Shown here: positions 12,601 through 24,600 of the stretch, in pieces
Position numbering within the stretch: the first letter of the stretch is position 1
How the letters are laid out: the number at the start of each line of letters is the position of its first letter
Assembly (NCBI GenBank): GCA_028015205.1
Contig: CM051520.1
Location: forward strand, 35,641,528 to 35,705,527
Direction: 5' to 3'
DNA from: Mytilisepta virgata
Lineage: Eukaryota; Mollusca; Bivalvia; Mytilida; Mytilidae
Length of the DNA stretch: 64,000 nt
The notes under the pieces: model-generated
What the model was told of the DNA's origin: nothing
The model's input: the letters and a program-made list of their open reading frames with translations, nothing else
Databases searched by the model: none
Translations under genes and position numbers: made by a program

Positions 12601-15600
12601 TTGATACCTCCCCTTCAGGTTTCTTTTCCCAAATAATTATGATTGTTTTTAAACATTGAAATTGCAGAATATTTCATACACAAGAAGCATACAGATCTTA
12701 TAACATTTATTCATGGTGGGAAAAAAAAACATTTAATTTTTACAATTCATTACACAAACATTAAGAGAAACATTGATTTGTGTAAATGTTCAGGGTCTTG
12801 CATGAAATATGTTAAAAAATTTAAATTACAGTTGACTCTTGTTATCTCAAACTTGCTTAAGTCAAATATTTTGGATTTGTCGTAGTCAAATTTATATGGT
12901 TCAAATATTCTTTTATCTAAAATAAATTTTGAGACGCAAATTAAATACAACATACTTTTAGTCAAAGTAATCATAATCTGTCATTAAGATTGCCTGGCAG
13001 GTAAAAATTTATTTCCAGTGATTGACAATCAGCAGATCTTGTGCTATTGAAAACAATTTGTTTTAGATTAATACATTGTAAGGATCAGTTTATTTACAAA
13101 GGTTTTAAATGTAGTTATCATAAATTATCTCCCCTTTTTAAGTTTTGCTCGAAAACTAAGAATGTTTGTTGAAATATAAATACATGTACATTTTTCTCAT
13201 CTCCTCCTAAAAGATTTTTATAAATAATTATACTTGAAAACTACCCTTGGAGATCTTGTTTCATATAATTATAGGTTTCACAATGAGTGAGAATTAGATA
13301 TCGCTTGATATCAAATCGAGTTGTTTAATTTGGACATAATAATAAACGAGCCTTTGGTGAGTTTATTATTAAGTTCAAATTAAATAACGAGAGTTGATAT
13401 CAAGAGATATCTAATTTTTATGAGTTGTTCAAATTATTTCTCTTATGATTCTTCAGGAATATTTGTTTGTTTGTGATTCGGTGTCTGACCCGCAGGAAAT
13501 CTTAAAGTTCATTTTTCTGTAACGTCAAATGTTGCTATGCCACATTGGCTTTCAACGATGACCGCACAGATTTCAACCCATTAGAAAACAGCGACGTTTC
13601 GATCAAGGCCAATCAAATAAAAGAATTTCTCGTAACATTTGTTCATATCATATGATGGGGAATTAGTTATGACAAATAATATAATTAACAACGCACCATC
13701 AGAAATGAAAATACAACCAGAACTGTAGATTAAATCCGAATTTAATATTAGAATGCGTATGAATAATTCCAATGTTGTTTTCAAAATATCAAATGCAGTA
13801 ATTTCATTGGCAAACAGCAACTTCCAGTAAAAAGTTTATAACTAGATAAATTCCTTTCATGATCATGAGATCGTGCATATGAATACGTATGCATGCAATA
13901 TAATGCATGAGGAAAATGTTAACTTCAAATGGAAAACGTCATATTTCTGCATTATTTTGGAATTATAAGTAATAAATGTTATTTTTACGGAATTTATCAA
14001 TGTGTAAACTCAGACTTATTACTCATAAACTTTGCATAAGGTCTTTCAGACTTAATTTAGTTTGTGAGTGAATCACATGAGTTTACACATTGATAAACTC
14101 CTTCAAAATAACCTTCATTACTATAATGTATACATGTGATGTAATAATCAGAAATGTACATATTTCTCTACTTCTGGGTCAAATAAACTTTTGAACCCAT
14201 TGTTCATCAAAATATAACCATGTGTGGCTGATGATTGATGATCACTGTTGATGATTGGTCAGGACAAAAAGTCATTCAGAAGGATTTATATCTGTCAAGG
14301 CAGCAAATCTCCCTTCAGATCTTTTTCTTTGATTTCTTTTGCTCTGTAAAATTTACTGATAAAAAAAACCGTGTGGATATATATGAAGTGGTGTGGTCTT
14401 CAATAGTGAACAAAAGTTGAAACTGCAGGTGCAGAATGACGTGTAGTCATATAAAAACATAGTCCCTTCTATTTTCTTATTAAATCTTCTGAATATTTCA
14501 ATTTAATACACAACTGCCTAGGTGGTCTCGTGGTGGCGGCCCAAGTGCGGAAGGTCGTGGGTTCGATCCCCGCCCGGGTCAAACCAAAGAAATTAAAATT
14601 GGTATTAGCTGCTTCTCCACCAAGCACGCAGCATCTAAGAGTAAGATCAAAGACTAGTTGGCTAGGAGTCAGTATAATGTGTCCGAGTGAGGTGATATGT
14701 CTTCCTGCTGAACATTTACCTCGTGAGCTAGCACATTAAAAATCTGATTTAGCGTGTTGGTCTAGTACAAAGCAGGGATCATATTCATTATCATATCAAC
14801 ATGTTCTCGTCCTGATATGCACCTTGTTGCCACTGGACGTTAAACAATAATTAATCCATCCATCCATCAATGTAATACAATGTAATATACAGAATAACTA
14901 TTCTCACTTATGAGACAGCCCAGTACCTATTTTTACCCATGTGAGATATCCTTGTCTTTCCCGTGGATGAGATAAGAATTTCACGCTTGTTTTCCCGCAA
15001 AATTTTCGCGGTTCCGACAATCGTGATTATTTACTGTTTGAACAATATTTAACAAATAGTTTGAGTTTTTATTAGTCTTTCCTATTCCATATTGTCCATA
15101 TCGTTTATATTTAAAGGTTTCACTCGTCGGTGGCTTGAATTATTAAAAATACATCCAATACACAACTTTCATGGGGAGATAACTCCATTTGTTTACGCTG
15201 TATGACACATTTGCTTAAGTAAATATCAGTGAGAAAAAGGATCAAAACACCGGTGTTAAAGTGCAAGACGGAAAAATCTCAGAACCCGCGGGAAAGATTT
15301 CCATTGGTCTCCAACTCGGCGGAGCCTCGTTGGAGACCAGAAATCTTTCCCTCAGGTGTCTGAGATTTTTCCGTCTTGCACTTTCACCGGTGTTAGATCC
15401 TTATAATCTTTAAAATACCAAAAATCTACAACTTGTGACCAACCAATATTAATAATTCACTCACGTTTGAAGTGCATTTGAGTATTACATGTATTAGTGT
15501 GTTGTTCTGTTACTCCTTGTAAGATTTACATAATTATTCAAATATCAAGATTAATTATATGAAACTTATTTTTGACTGACTCCTTTCAGCTTTATGAAAA

Positions 15601-18600
15601 TAAAGAAGAATAATTATAACTAGAATCGCTATTGCGAGAAATAGCAGATGTTGCCCACAGTGCCATTTTGAAAATTTTTGTATTTCAATGATTGAATGTT
15701 GTTCCCAAATTTAGCCTAGATATCATTTTTCATTGAAATCGGACAATGTTCAGTTTTTCGTCATTTAAACAACATTTTCCAAAATGGCCGCCAAACGTCT
15801 CCAACCGATCGTGTCTTTTTTTTCATGAACATGTTCTATTAATTATACTTTACAAAAGTACAAAGTTTCATGAAATTCTATGGTGCAGTTTTTGAGATAT
15901 GAAAGTTTCCCAAAATTTTCATACTTTTTCAGTTTCAATGGCAACGGGAGCCATTTTGAAAAATTTTAATGTTACATGCACAACTAGACTTGGTGATCAT
16001 CATTACTGTGAAGTTTCATAAAGATTGCTCCAGCCATCTCTGAGAACTCGTCTGGACAAAATTAGGTGGAAGAATAAAAAAAATTAAAAAACCAAAGAAA
16101 TGGAACAATAACAATATGTCGTCCCAACCCCGTCTGGGGGCTACATAATGAAAAGACAAACAGCAAAAACTGTCTCAATATGTATCATTAACTATCCACA
16201 AAAAAATTATATAAAAAAAAGAGTACCACAATTTTTTACACTTTTTATAATGCAGTGAATCTTAACAATAGTGAATTTATAATTGTCTTCCTGTATAAAA
16301 ATTCTTTCTGTACTCAGTGATGTTTATTGTTATCAGTTTATATGATTTTGAAGATTTTTATCAATAAAGACATTTCAAATAAGTCTTCCATAATACACTC
16401 CAATTAGTTGTTTCAAATTTATCTCAAAAACCACGAAAATAGTGATCTCAACAAAATACTATTAAAAAGATCTATAGTACACATATTTTATTTCAAATTA
16501 ATTATGTCGCCCCGACGAAAGTCGGCGACATATTGTTATTGTTCCGTTTCTCTGTTATTATTCTTTCTTTCTTTCTTCCAATGATTTTTGTCCGGCTTAG
16601 TTCTCGGAGATGCCTGGATAGAATTGAATGAAACTTGGCAGAAAGTAAGATCACTATGTGAAGGTGTGCAATCGATACTTTTTTTTTCGAAATGGCCGCC
16701 ATTCAAAGATTGGTACCCTCCGAAAATTTAAAATGTTTATATCTCAAAAACTGTACCATAGAATTTCATTAAACTTCGTAGGTTTGTAAAGTACAATTAG
16801 AAGAACAAACTGATGAAAAAAAATCGCGATCGGTTGGAGACGTTTAGCGGCCATTTTGAAAAATGATGTTAAAATGGCGAAAAACTTAACATGGATAGAA
16901 TTGAATGAAACTTGGCAGAAAGTAAGATCACTATGTGAAGGTGTGCAATCAATACTTTTTTTTCCGAAATGGCCACCATTTTCAAGATGGCCACCATTCA
17001 AAGATCGGTACACTCCGAAAATTTAAAATGTTTATATCTCAAAACCTGTATGATAGAATTTCATTAAACTTCGTAGGTTTGTAAAGTATACAATTAGCAG
17101 AACAAACTGATGGAAAAAAATCGCGATCTGTTGGAGACGTTTGGTGGCCATTTTGAAAAATGATTGTTAAAATGGCGAAAAACTTAACTTGGATAGAATT
17201 GAATGAAACTTGGCAGAAAGTAAGATCACTATGTGACGGTGTGCAATCAATACTTTTTTTTTTAAATGGCCGCCATTTCCAAGATGGATGCCAGGGGCGA
17301 CATCTGCTATTGCTCGCAATTGCAATTCTAGTTCATTTTTCTTTTTCATTTACAGCACAAGAGTTAGTTTACGAGAAAAACATGCAAAGCATATGGCAGA
17401 TTTAAGAGAATATTATGAAAAAGAGTTGAGAGATCTCAAGGCCTCCTTGCTGTCAGACATGACTGATCAATCACCTTATAAACGGGTATCTAGTGAAAAC
17501 CAGAATCTTGTTATTGAGAACAGACTTTTAAGGGAGAAAATTCAAGACTTAGAAAATGAAATATCAGACCTTGACAGGTACATATACATTGTCTATGTTG
17601 TAATTGCCTTACATACAGGTACCGATCACATGTATCTTACATATTAGGAGATGTCTTTTTACTTAAAATCAGCTAACACCTTACATTTAGGGTACTGTTT
17701 TTGTTGACTTACAATAATATACATGTACATACACTTGTTTTGCATAACAAAAATCATTAATATAGCATCTATACCTTTCTGTTAATGTTTTTTATTTCGC
17801 CTTACCGTACTTCCCTGCGTCTATATCACCCTGCTAAGCCACTCTCTAATCTCCGTATTTAGGCTTTGTGGCATATGAGGAGAAGTTATCATCGACAGCA
17901 GAAATTAACAGCGACATCACAATATGAGAGCAGGACTTATTTGCGACATCATAATGTGAGAGCAGACGTTATCAAGCTTACCTCCAGGAGGACAACAAAG
18001 CATTAAAAATGGCTTACGTTGGCGACTAAATTGTACAGAATTTGTACAATAAACAGACTATCGGGTTTTCTGTGTAAAGGTATTGTAAAATATCAGCTGC
18101 TCAACACAATATGAATCTTTTAGGCTTGTTCACTGCGCTTACTCGCCAAAAAACTTCATATTGTGGCTCCGGCTGATATTTTACAATATCAATGTGCAGA
18201 AAACCTGATAATCTATTCTTACATACAGTAGATTTATAATGGCTTTACTATGTTGAAATATCTCATTTAATGTTTAAGATTATTTTGATTTAAATTCCAT
18301 TTGCTAGGATGTCAAAATGTGTTTTTTACAAAAACCGTTTATATTTATAGATGAATAATTTTTCTGTTATCAATATTAATTCACATAAATTCAGAAAGAA
18401 AAAAAATATTAAGAGAGGGGATAAAAAATTTGATAATTTATTAGACACATGTATTTCAAAATTATGTAAAATTTTGATTGAAAATTAATTGACACATAAA
18501 TTGTTTATTTGTTGCAGACATAACAGAAAACTAGAACAGATAAATCATGGTTTAGAGGTCAGGGCAGTAAGTATAAGGATTATAAAGGACACTTGTTTTT

Positions 18601-21600
18601 GAGTTTTGTCCAACACTGGAAAAAAATTACGTGTGACTTTATTATGTTACATGTATTTACAGGTTTCTGTGGTTGACCTGTATCCTGTGTTCTGTCTTAA
18701 TTCATCAAGCATCAAACTTCATTCAAATAAAATGAGAGACAATCAAAGTTGCCTTAGATTTTATTTCTTATTTTCTTTATATACATTTGTACTTTTCCTT
18801 GTCATTGTTTGCTCCTGATTTTAAGTGTTCAGTGAAATGCAGATTTCTTTTTTGCAAAAAGTCCAACTAAGAAGTTTTTTGATATCCTCAGAACATAAAT
18901 TTAGTTATAAAGCATACATCATATAGTAATGAATGTACATATATACTGAACCGCAAAAGAAACGTCGCTTTTTCAAAATGTTAGCAAAATTCAAAATAAA
19001 TATTAATTAATGATTTTTATATAATCAGTATTACGATTACATCACCAGGTAAGATTAAATTACCTGTGAATTAAATTTTCGGTTGAATAATTTTCAGTTG
19101 ATATCGTAGAGCGACCGTACCTAAAACCGCTCGTGGGACACACTTGGCGGTAATTTTTCTTAAATCTTAAATGTTCGTGAAATTCATGCTCCTTTATGGG
19201 TATAAAAGGCCGGAGAAAATTAAACAGTGTTAGTATCAGTGTTGACACAGAAGCTATGTCACGTCTGACTCCACAACAGAGAGAACAGGCCATTGGTCGA
19301 TTGGATGCTGGGCAATCTGCCAGAGTTATTGCCAACGACTTCAACTGTGCTGTCCGAACAATTGAACGTCTACGGACACGGTACAATGCAACAAACAGCA
19401 CAAATGATCGTCCACGGAGTGGTAGACCCCAAGTCACTACCCCTAGACAGAATAAAGGCATTGTTCGTCAACATTTGATGAATCGGTTCACCCCAGCTGC
19501 CGAAACTGCCAGAAACACTGTTGGAACACATGGACGACCCATAAGTGATGATACGGTTCGTCGGCGATTAGCTGCTAGAAACATGAGATGTGGCCGTCCA
19601 GCAAGAGGACCTATTCTTACTCCTCGACACCGTCAAGCTCGTCTTCAGTGGGCCACTCAGCGACAGAATTGGCGAAATCGACAATGGCGTAACATCATCT
19701 TCTCTGACGAAAGCCGTTACTGCATTTCAACAGCCGATGGCAGAACCAGAGTGTGGAGAAGACGCGGGGAACGTTACGAAGACAGTTGCATTCTGGAAAC
19801 AGACACGTGGGGAGGACCTAGCATCATGGTATGGGGTGGAATCGGCGTTAACGTTAAACTTGGTCCAGTCATCTTTCAGAACCTTGGCCCAGGCAGAGGA
19901 AATGGCGTAACAGCTGCCCGTTACATCGACCAAGTCTTGACACCCCATGTTCAGCCCCATTTCGCACGTCATCAAAACAAGACTTTCCAACAGGACAATG
20001 CACTTGCGCATACAGCAAGAGCCACAAGAGACTTCCTACAGCAGAATAACATTAATGTTATGGATTGGCCAGCTTTGAGTCCAGATTTAAACCCTATTGA
20101 ACATTTATGGGACGAAGTTCAAAGACGGTTGAATAATGAGCAGCCAAGTCCGACAACTGCAGCTGAACTTTCACAAGCTTTTCAGAGAGTATGGGCACGT
20201 ATTCCGATGGCGTTTATTAATCGGCTCATCAACTCCATGTACCGAAGATGTGCCGCAGTAATTGGTGCCGGTGGAGGACATACACGTTATTAACGGACGT
20301 GGGAGCACAGCATTGAAAACATGTGACGTTGCGACAATTGTGACGTTTTTGTGAACATTGTAACCAAAAGACTGTAAATCATTCATTAAATTTTGTAAAA
20401 ATTAATTTAAAATATATAAATGTCACTTTGAAATAAATGTATGTGAACATGTCATTTTGTGCGACGTTTCTTTTGCGGTTCAGTATATAACCGAGAAACT
20501 TATTTTGCTAGAACATTGTAATCAGAATCAAATTAGAATATATGGCACCAATCAAGTCATGTCATCAGAATTTTGTTTATTTATTATTGTATACAAACTT
20601 TTTAACAGTGCTTGTAGTGTCTTAAAGCTATCATAAATCTGATGTATATAAGGCAAAATAAAAAAGGTTCTGTTGAAAGGTTTTTGTGCCTACTCCAAAG
20701 GTTTTATTGATGTTTTATTACCATTAAAAATCAAACATTTCTCCCTATAGCTAAGGGACAAGGTTATAATATTACTAAAATGAAAAAAAAAAAAATTATG
20801 TAATTATAGATATATATCTATACCCAAATTTTTATAAGCTGATAAATATTTATCCAAACAACACACACATTTCAGGTGATATAGGATGTGATATAAGTTT
20901 GGCCATGTATTATTCTCCATTTATCGAAAAAGCAATGGAGGAAACCGTTCGTATGTGACTCTCTAGATTTTTATTCACCTTTCATCAAAGCAATTTTTGG
21001 GCCTCGGTGGCCGAGTGGTCTAGGTAGTTTGTCATGACTACTGATGATCACTAGCCTGTTAACGCTGACGTTGCGAGTTCGAATTTCACCTGTGGCAGGG
21101 TGTGTTCAACTCCAAGGATTGCCAATTTTCCTACCGAAGGTCGATGGTTCTCTCCGGGTACTCCGTCTTCCTCCACCAATAAAAACTGGCCGCCACGAAA
21201 TGGCCAAATGTGCTGAAAACGACGTAAAACCCCAACTAAACAAACAAATCAAAGCAATTTTATAACAACTCATTTATTGTCTCATAGTCAAGAAATAATG
21301 TATATTTTTTTTATGTTTTCAGAAAGAATATGCAGAAAATTATAACGAATCCCAGGCAAAGTTAGGCAACTTTAGAAACAAAATGGAAGAGTTACAGTTC
21401 TACTATCGAGAAAAAGATGAACTCGCCCAGCAATTAGAGTATCAAGTCAAACATTTAAATGAAAAGTTGAAGATATCAAAAAAGGTAAGTTTGTACATTA
21501 ATTTGAGTGTGGTTCATCACAAAAGTCCTGAATTTCTCACCTTTTATATCATTTTTAACCGGATTTTCATAGGAAAATATTGGTTATTAATTTGGTGATG

Positions 21601-24600
21601 TATGGCGGGCGGGCGGGCGGACGGGTGGTCGGAAGGACAGGCGGCTGCCAAACAGTGTCCGTGCAATAACTTATGAACTGTTCAACCAAAGCTTTTCAAA
21701 TTTTAATATGTTGTTACTGATGACAAAATGGAGGTCAAGTTTGATATTGACGATTTTCACTTTCCCCGTTCAAGAGTTATGGTTCTTGAAAGATTGAAAA
21801 ATGGCTTTTCCAGTGGTGTCCGTGTGATAACTTATGAACTGTTCAACCAAAGCTTTTCAAATTTTAATATGTTGTTACTGATGACAAAATGGAGGTCAAG
21901 TTCGATATTGACGATTTTCACTTTCACCGTTCAGGAGTTATGGTTCTTGAAAGATTGTAAAATGGCTTTTCCAGTGGTGTCCGTGTGATAACCTATGAAC
22001 TGTTCAACCAAAGCTTTTCAAATTTTAATATGTTGTTACTGATGACAAAATGGAGGTCAAGTTCGATATTGACGATTTCCACTTTAACCGTTACGATGAA
22101 ACCACAGACTATCATTCTTCCATCGACCATACATATATTACAAGACAACAACTGTTTGAAAGTGGGAATCTGGAAAGTTATTGGAGTGACCACAAGATTC
22201 TTTGGATTCATATAAAATAAGGTTATAATCTCATTGGCGTATTTCTTTCATTATTGACTTCATGATTTCTGCCTACCAACCCCTGCTTAACAAATGTGTG
22301 TGTACTTATATACTCTCAAAAATTCCAATATTTGTCACTTACTATAAATAGGTCAAGATTGATTTTTGCCTTTCCATTTCTGAACCCTACAAAACCCTAC
22401 AAAAATTCATTTATATTTCTTTACTTCATCCTGTTTGGGAATCCAGATTTGCAAACACCATTTCCATGCAGGAAAATCCGGTTTGCTGTCATTCGACAGC
22501 CTCTTGTTAGTATTCGACTGAAAAACAATTTGAGTGCATTTGAGTAAATTTTCAAAGGTTCCGGTAAAGCTATCAATTTGATTATTTTTTAAATTATTTA
22601 TTTCATAATGGGTCATCCAGTGGAAACAACAAAACCATAGGATATTGAAATACTTTATTCAAAGTTCACTAGATAACAGAATTGATGCCAACAAAAATAA
22701 AAGAATCCTTATGATTGGTTATTCGGCAAACTTCAGAAACACAAAATGCCAATATACATAACTTATTTTCATAGAGAAAAAAAAAACAAATGAGTTTTAA
22801 CTTGAGAAAGATAGATCTATGCAATTTCCGCTTTAAACTTACGGTTCAATTTCTGTTTTAAACTTACGGTTCAATTTCTGTTTTAAACCTACAGTTCAAT
22901 TTCTGTTTTTAACCTACGGTTCAATTTCTGTTTTAAACCTACAGTTCAATTTCTGCTTTGAACTTACGGTTCAATTTCTGCTTTAATTAACGGTTCAATT
23001 TCTGCTTTAACTTACACTTCAATTCTGTTTTAGACTTTTGGTTTAATTTCTTCTTTAACTTACGGTTCAATTCTAGCTTTAAACCTTCAGTTCAATTTCT
23101 GCTTTAAACTTACGGTTCAATTTCTGCTTTAAACCTACGGTTCTATTTCTGCTTTAAACCTACAATTAAATTTCTGGTTTAAACCTACGGTTCTATGTCT
23201 GCTTTAAAATTCCGGTTCAATTTCTGCTTTGAACCTACTGTTCAATTTCTGCTTTAAACCTATGGTTCAATTTCTGCTTTAAACCTACAGTTCAATTTCT
23301 GCTTTAAACTAATGGTTCAATGTATTTTCAATAAAAATAAAAGAATTTACAGTCATGATATGTTATGGTGCATATAGCTTAAAAAAAAAGACCTTATTCC
23401 TAGAATAAGGATTTTCAAGATGATTTAGTAAAATCAGGCAGTAAGCTATGTCAATTCATTACTAGGACATGTTATATTGGTTACTAGGCAATCATTCTTA
23501 CTGGTGGCTAATCCCATTTTTATACGCCCGTCAAATTTTTGACGGGACGTATTATGGTATACAAATGTCCGGCGTCCGTCTGTCCGTCGTAAACATGTCG
23601 CGCCGTAACTTGAGAACGACTCGTCCAAATTTCACGAAACTTAACATATTTGTTTCTTATGATGGTCAAACGATCTGTATACTTTTTGGTGAAAATTAGA
23701 TTAAAACTTTTTGAGTTACGGGACTTTGTAACTAAAACAGAAATGTGTTTTTTTCCACATGTCGCGCCGTATCTCAAAAACGATTTATGATTATTGCTTA
23801 GAACTTTACACACTTCTTAGTTATATTAATCTTAAGATCTGTATACTTTTTGGTGATGATTCAAAATTTTATTTTAGAGTTTTTTGAGTTTTTTGTTAAA
23901 AAAAGGGGGGGTTTCACATGTCGCGCCGTATCTCAAGAACGATTTATGATTATTGCTTAAAACTTTACACACTTCTTAGTTATATTAATCTTAAGATCTG
24001 TATACTTTTTGGTGATGATTCAAAATTTTATTTTAGAGTTTCTGAGTTTTTTGTAAAAAAAAAGGGGAGGGGGGGGGGGGGGGGGGGGGTTTTCACATGT
24101 CGCGCAGTATCTCAAAAACTATTTATGATTATTGCTTAAAACTTTACACACTTCTTAGTTATATTAATCTAAAGATCTGTATACTTTTTGGTGATGATTT
24201 TTGGTGATGATTCAAAATTTTATTTTAGAGTTTTTTATTTTTTTGTGAAAAAAAAGGGGGGTTTTCACATGTCGCACTGTATCTCAAGAACGATTTATGA
24301 TTATTGCTTAAAACTTTACACACTTCTTATTTATATTAATCTAAAGATCTGTATACTTTTTGGTGATGATTCAAAATTTTATTTTAGAGTTATTGATTTT
24401 TTTGTTAAAAAAAGAGGAGGGGGGGTTCGCATGTCGCGCCGTATCTCAAAAACGATTTATGATTATTGCTTAAAACTTTATACTCTTCTTAGTTTTATTA
24501 ATCTAAAGATCTATATACTTTTTGGTGATGATTCAAAATTTTATTTTAGAGTTATTGAGTTTTTTGTAAAAAAAAGGGGGGGGGGGTTTTCACATGTCCT

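Larger units (their letters stand above)
12823..17355 (+). other. MPHOSPH9 intron 3 (12568-17355), packed with repeats
   Basis: This intron holds two foldback hairpins (13286-13425, 13981-14113), a tRNA-derived SINE (14513-14870), a third hairpin (15237-15402) and two HINE-like elements in opposite orientation (15616-16150, 16504-17331), all listed separately. The element at 16504-17331 stops 24 bp before the acceptor of the next exon, so the polypyrimidine tract sits right against it. Nothing coding was seen. Confidence 0.7.
18944..20485 (+). mobile_element. Tc1/mariner-superfamily transposon, copy 1 (intact)
   Basis: About 1.54 kb, bounded by inverted repeats beginning CTGAACCGCAAAAGAAACGT and ending in its complement, with TA at both edges. 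The subterminal ~100 bp is identical by eye to copy 2 at 53754-55300. It carries one uninterrupted transposase gene. It sits in MPHOSPH9 intron 5 in the sense orientation. Confidence 0.92.

Noticed and set aside
14518..14590. tRNA gene suggested by A and B boxes
   Set aside because: No paired acceptor stem or proper anticodon arm was seen; it continues into a SINE body. The same applies to the heads at 21001, 30775 and 58073.
19196..19255. Upstream ATG giving a 365-residue transposase
   Set aside because: It overlaps a TATA box, and the extra 20 residues precede the conserved R-L-T-P-Q-Q-R-E start. ATG 19256 is preferred.
22822..23315. CRISPR-like array of short repeats
   Set aside because: Units are contiguous, without unique spacers, and the genome is animal; it is a minisatellite.
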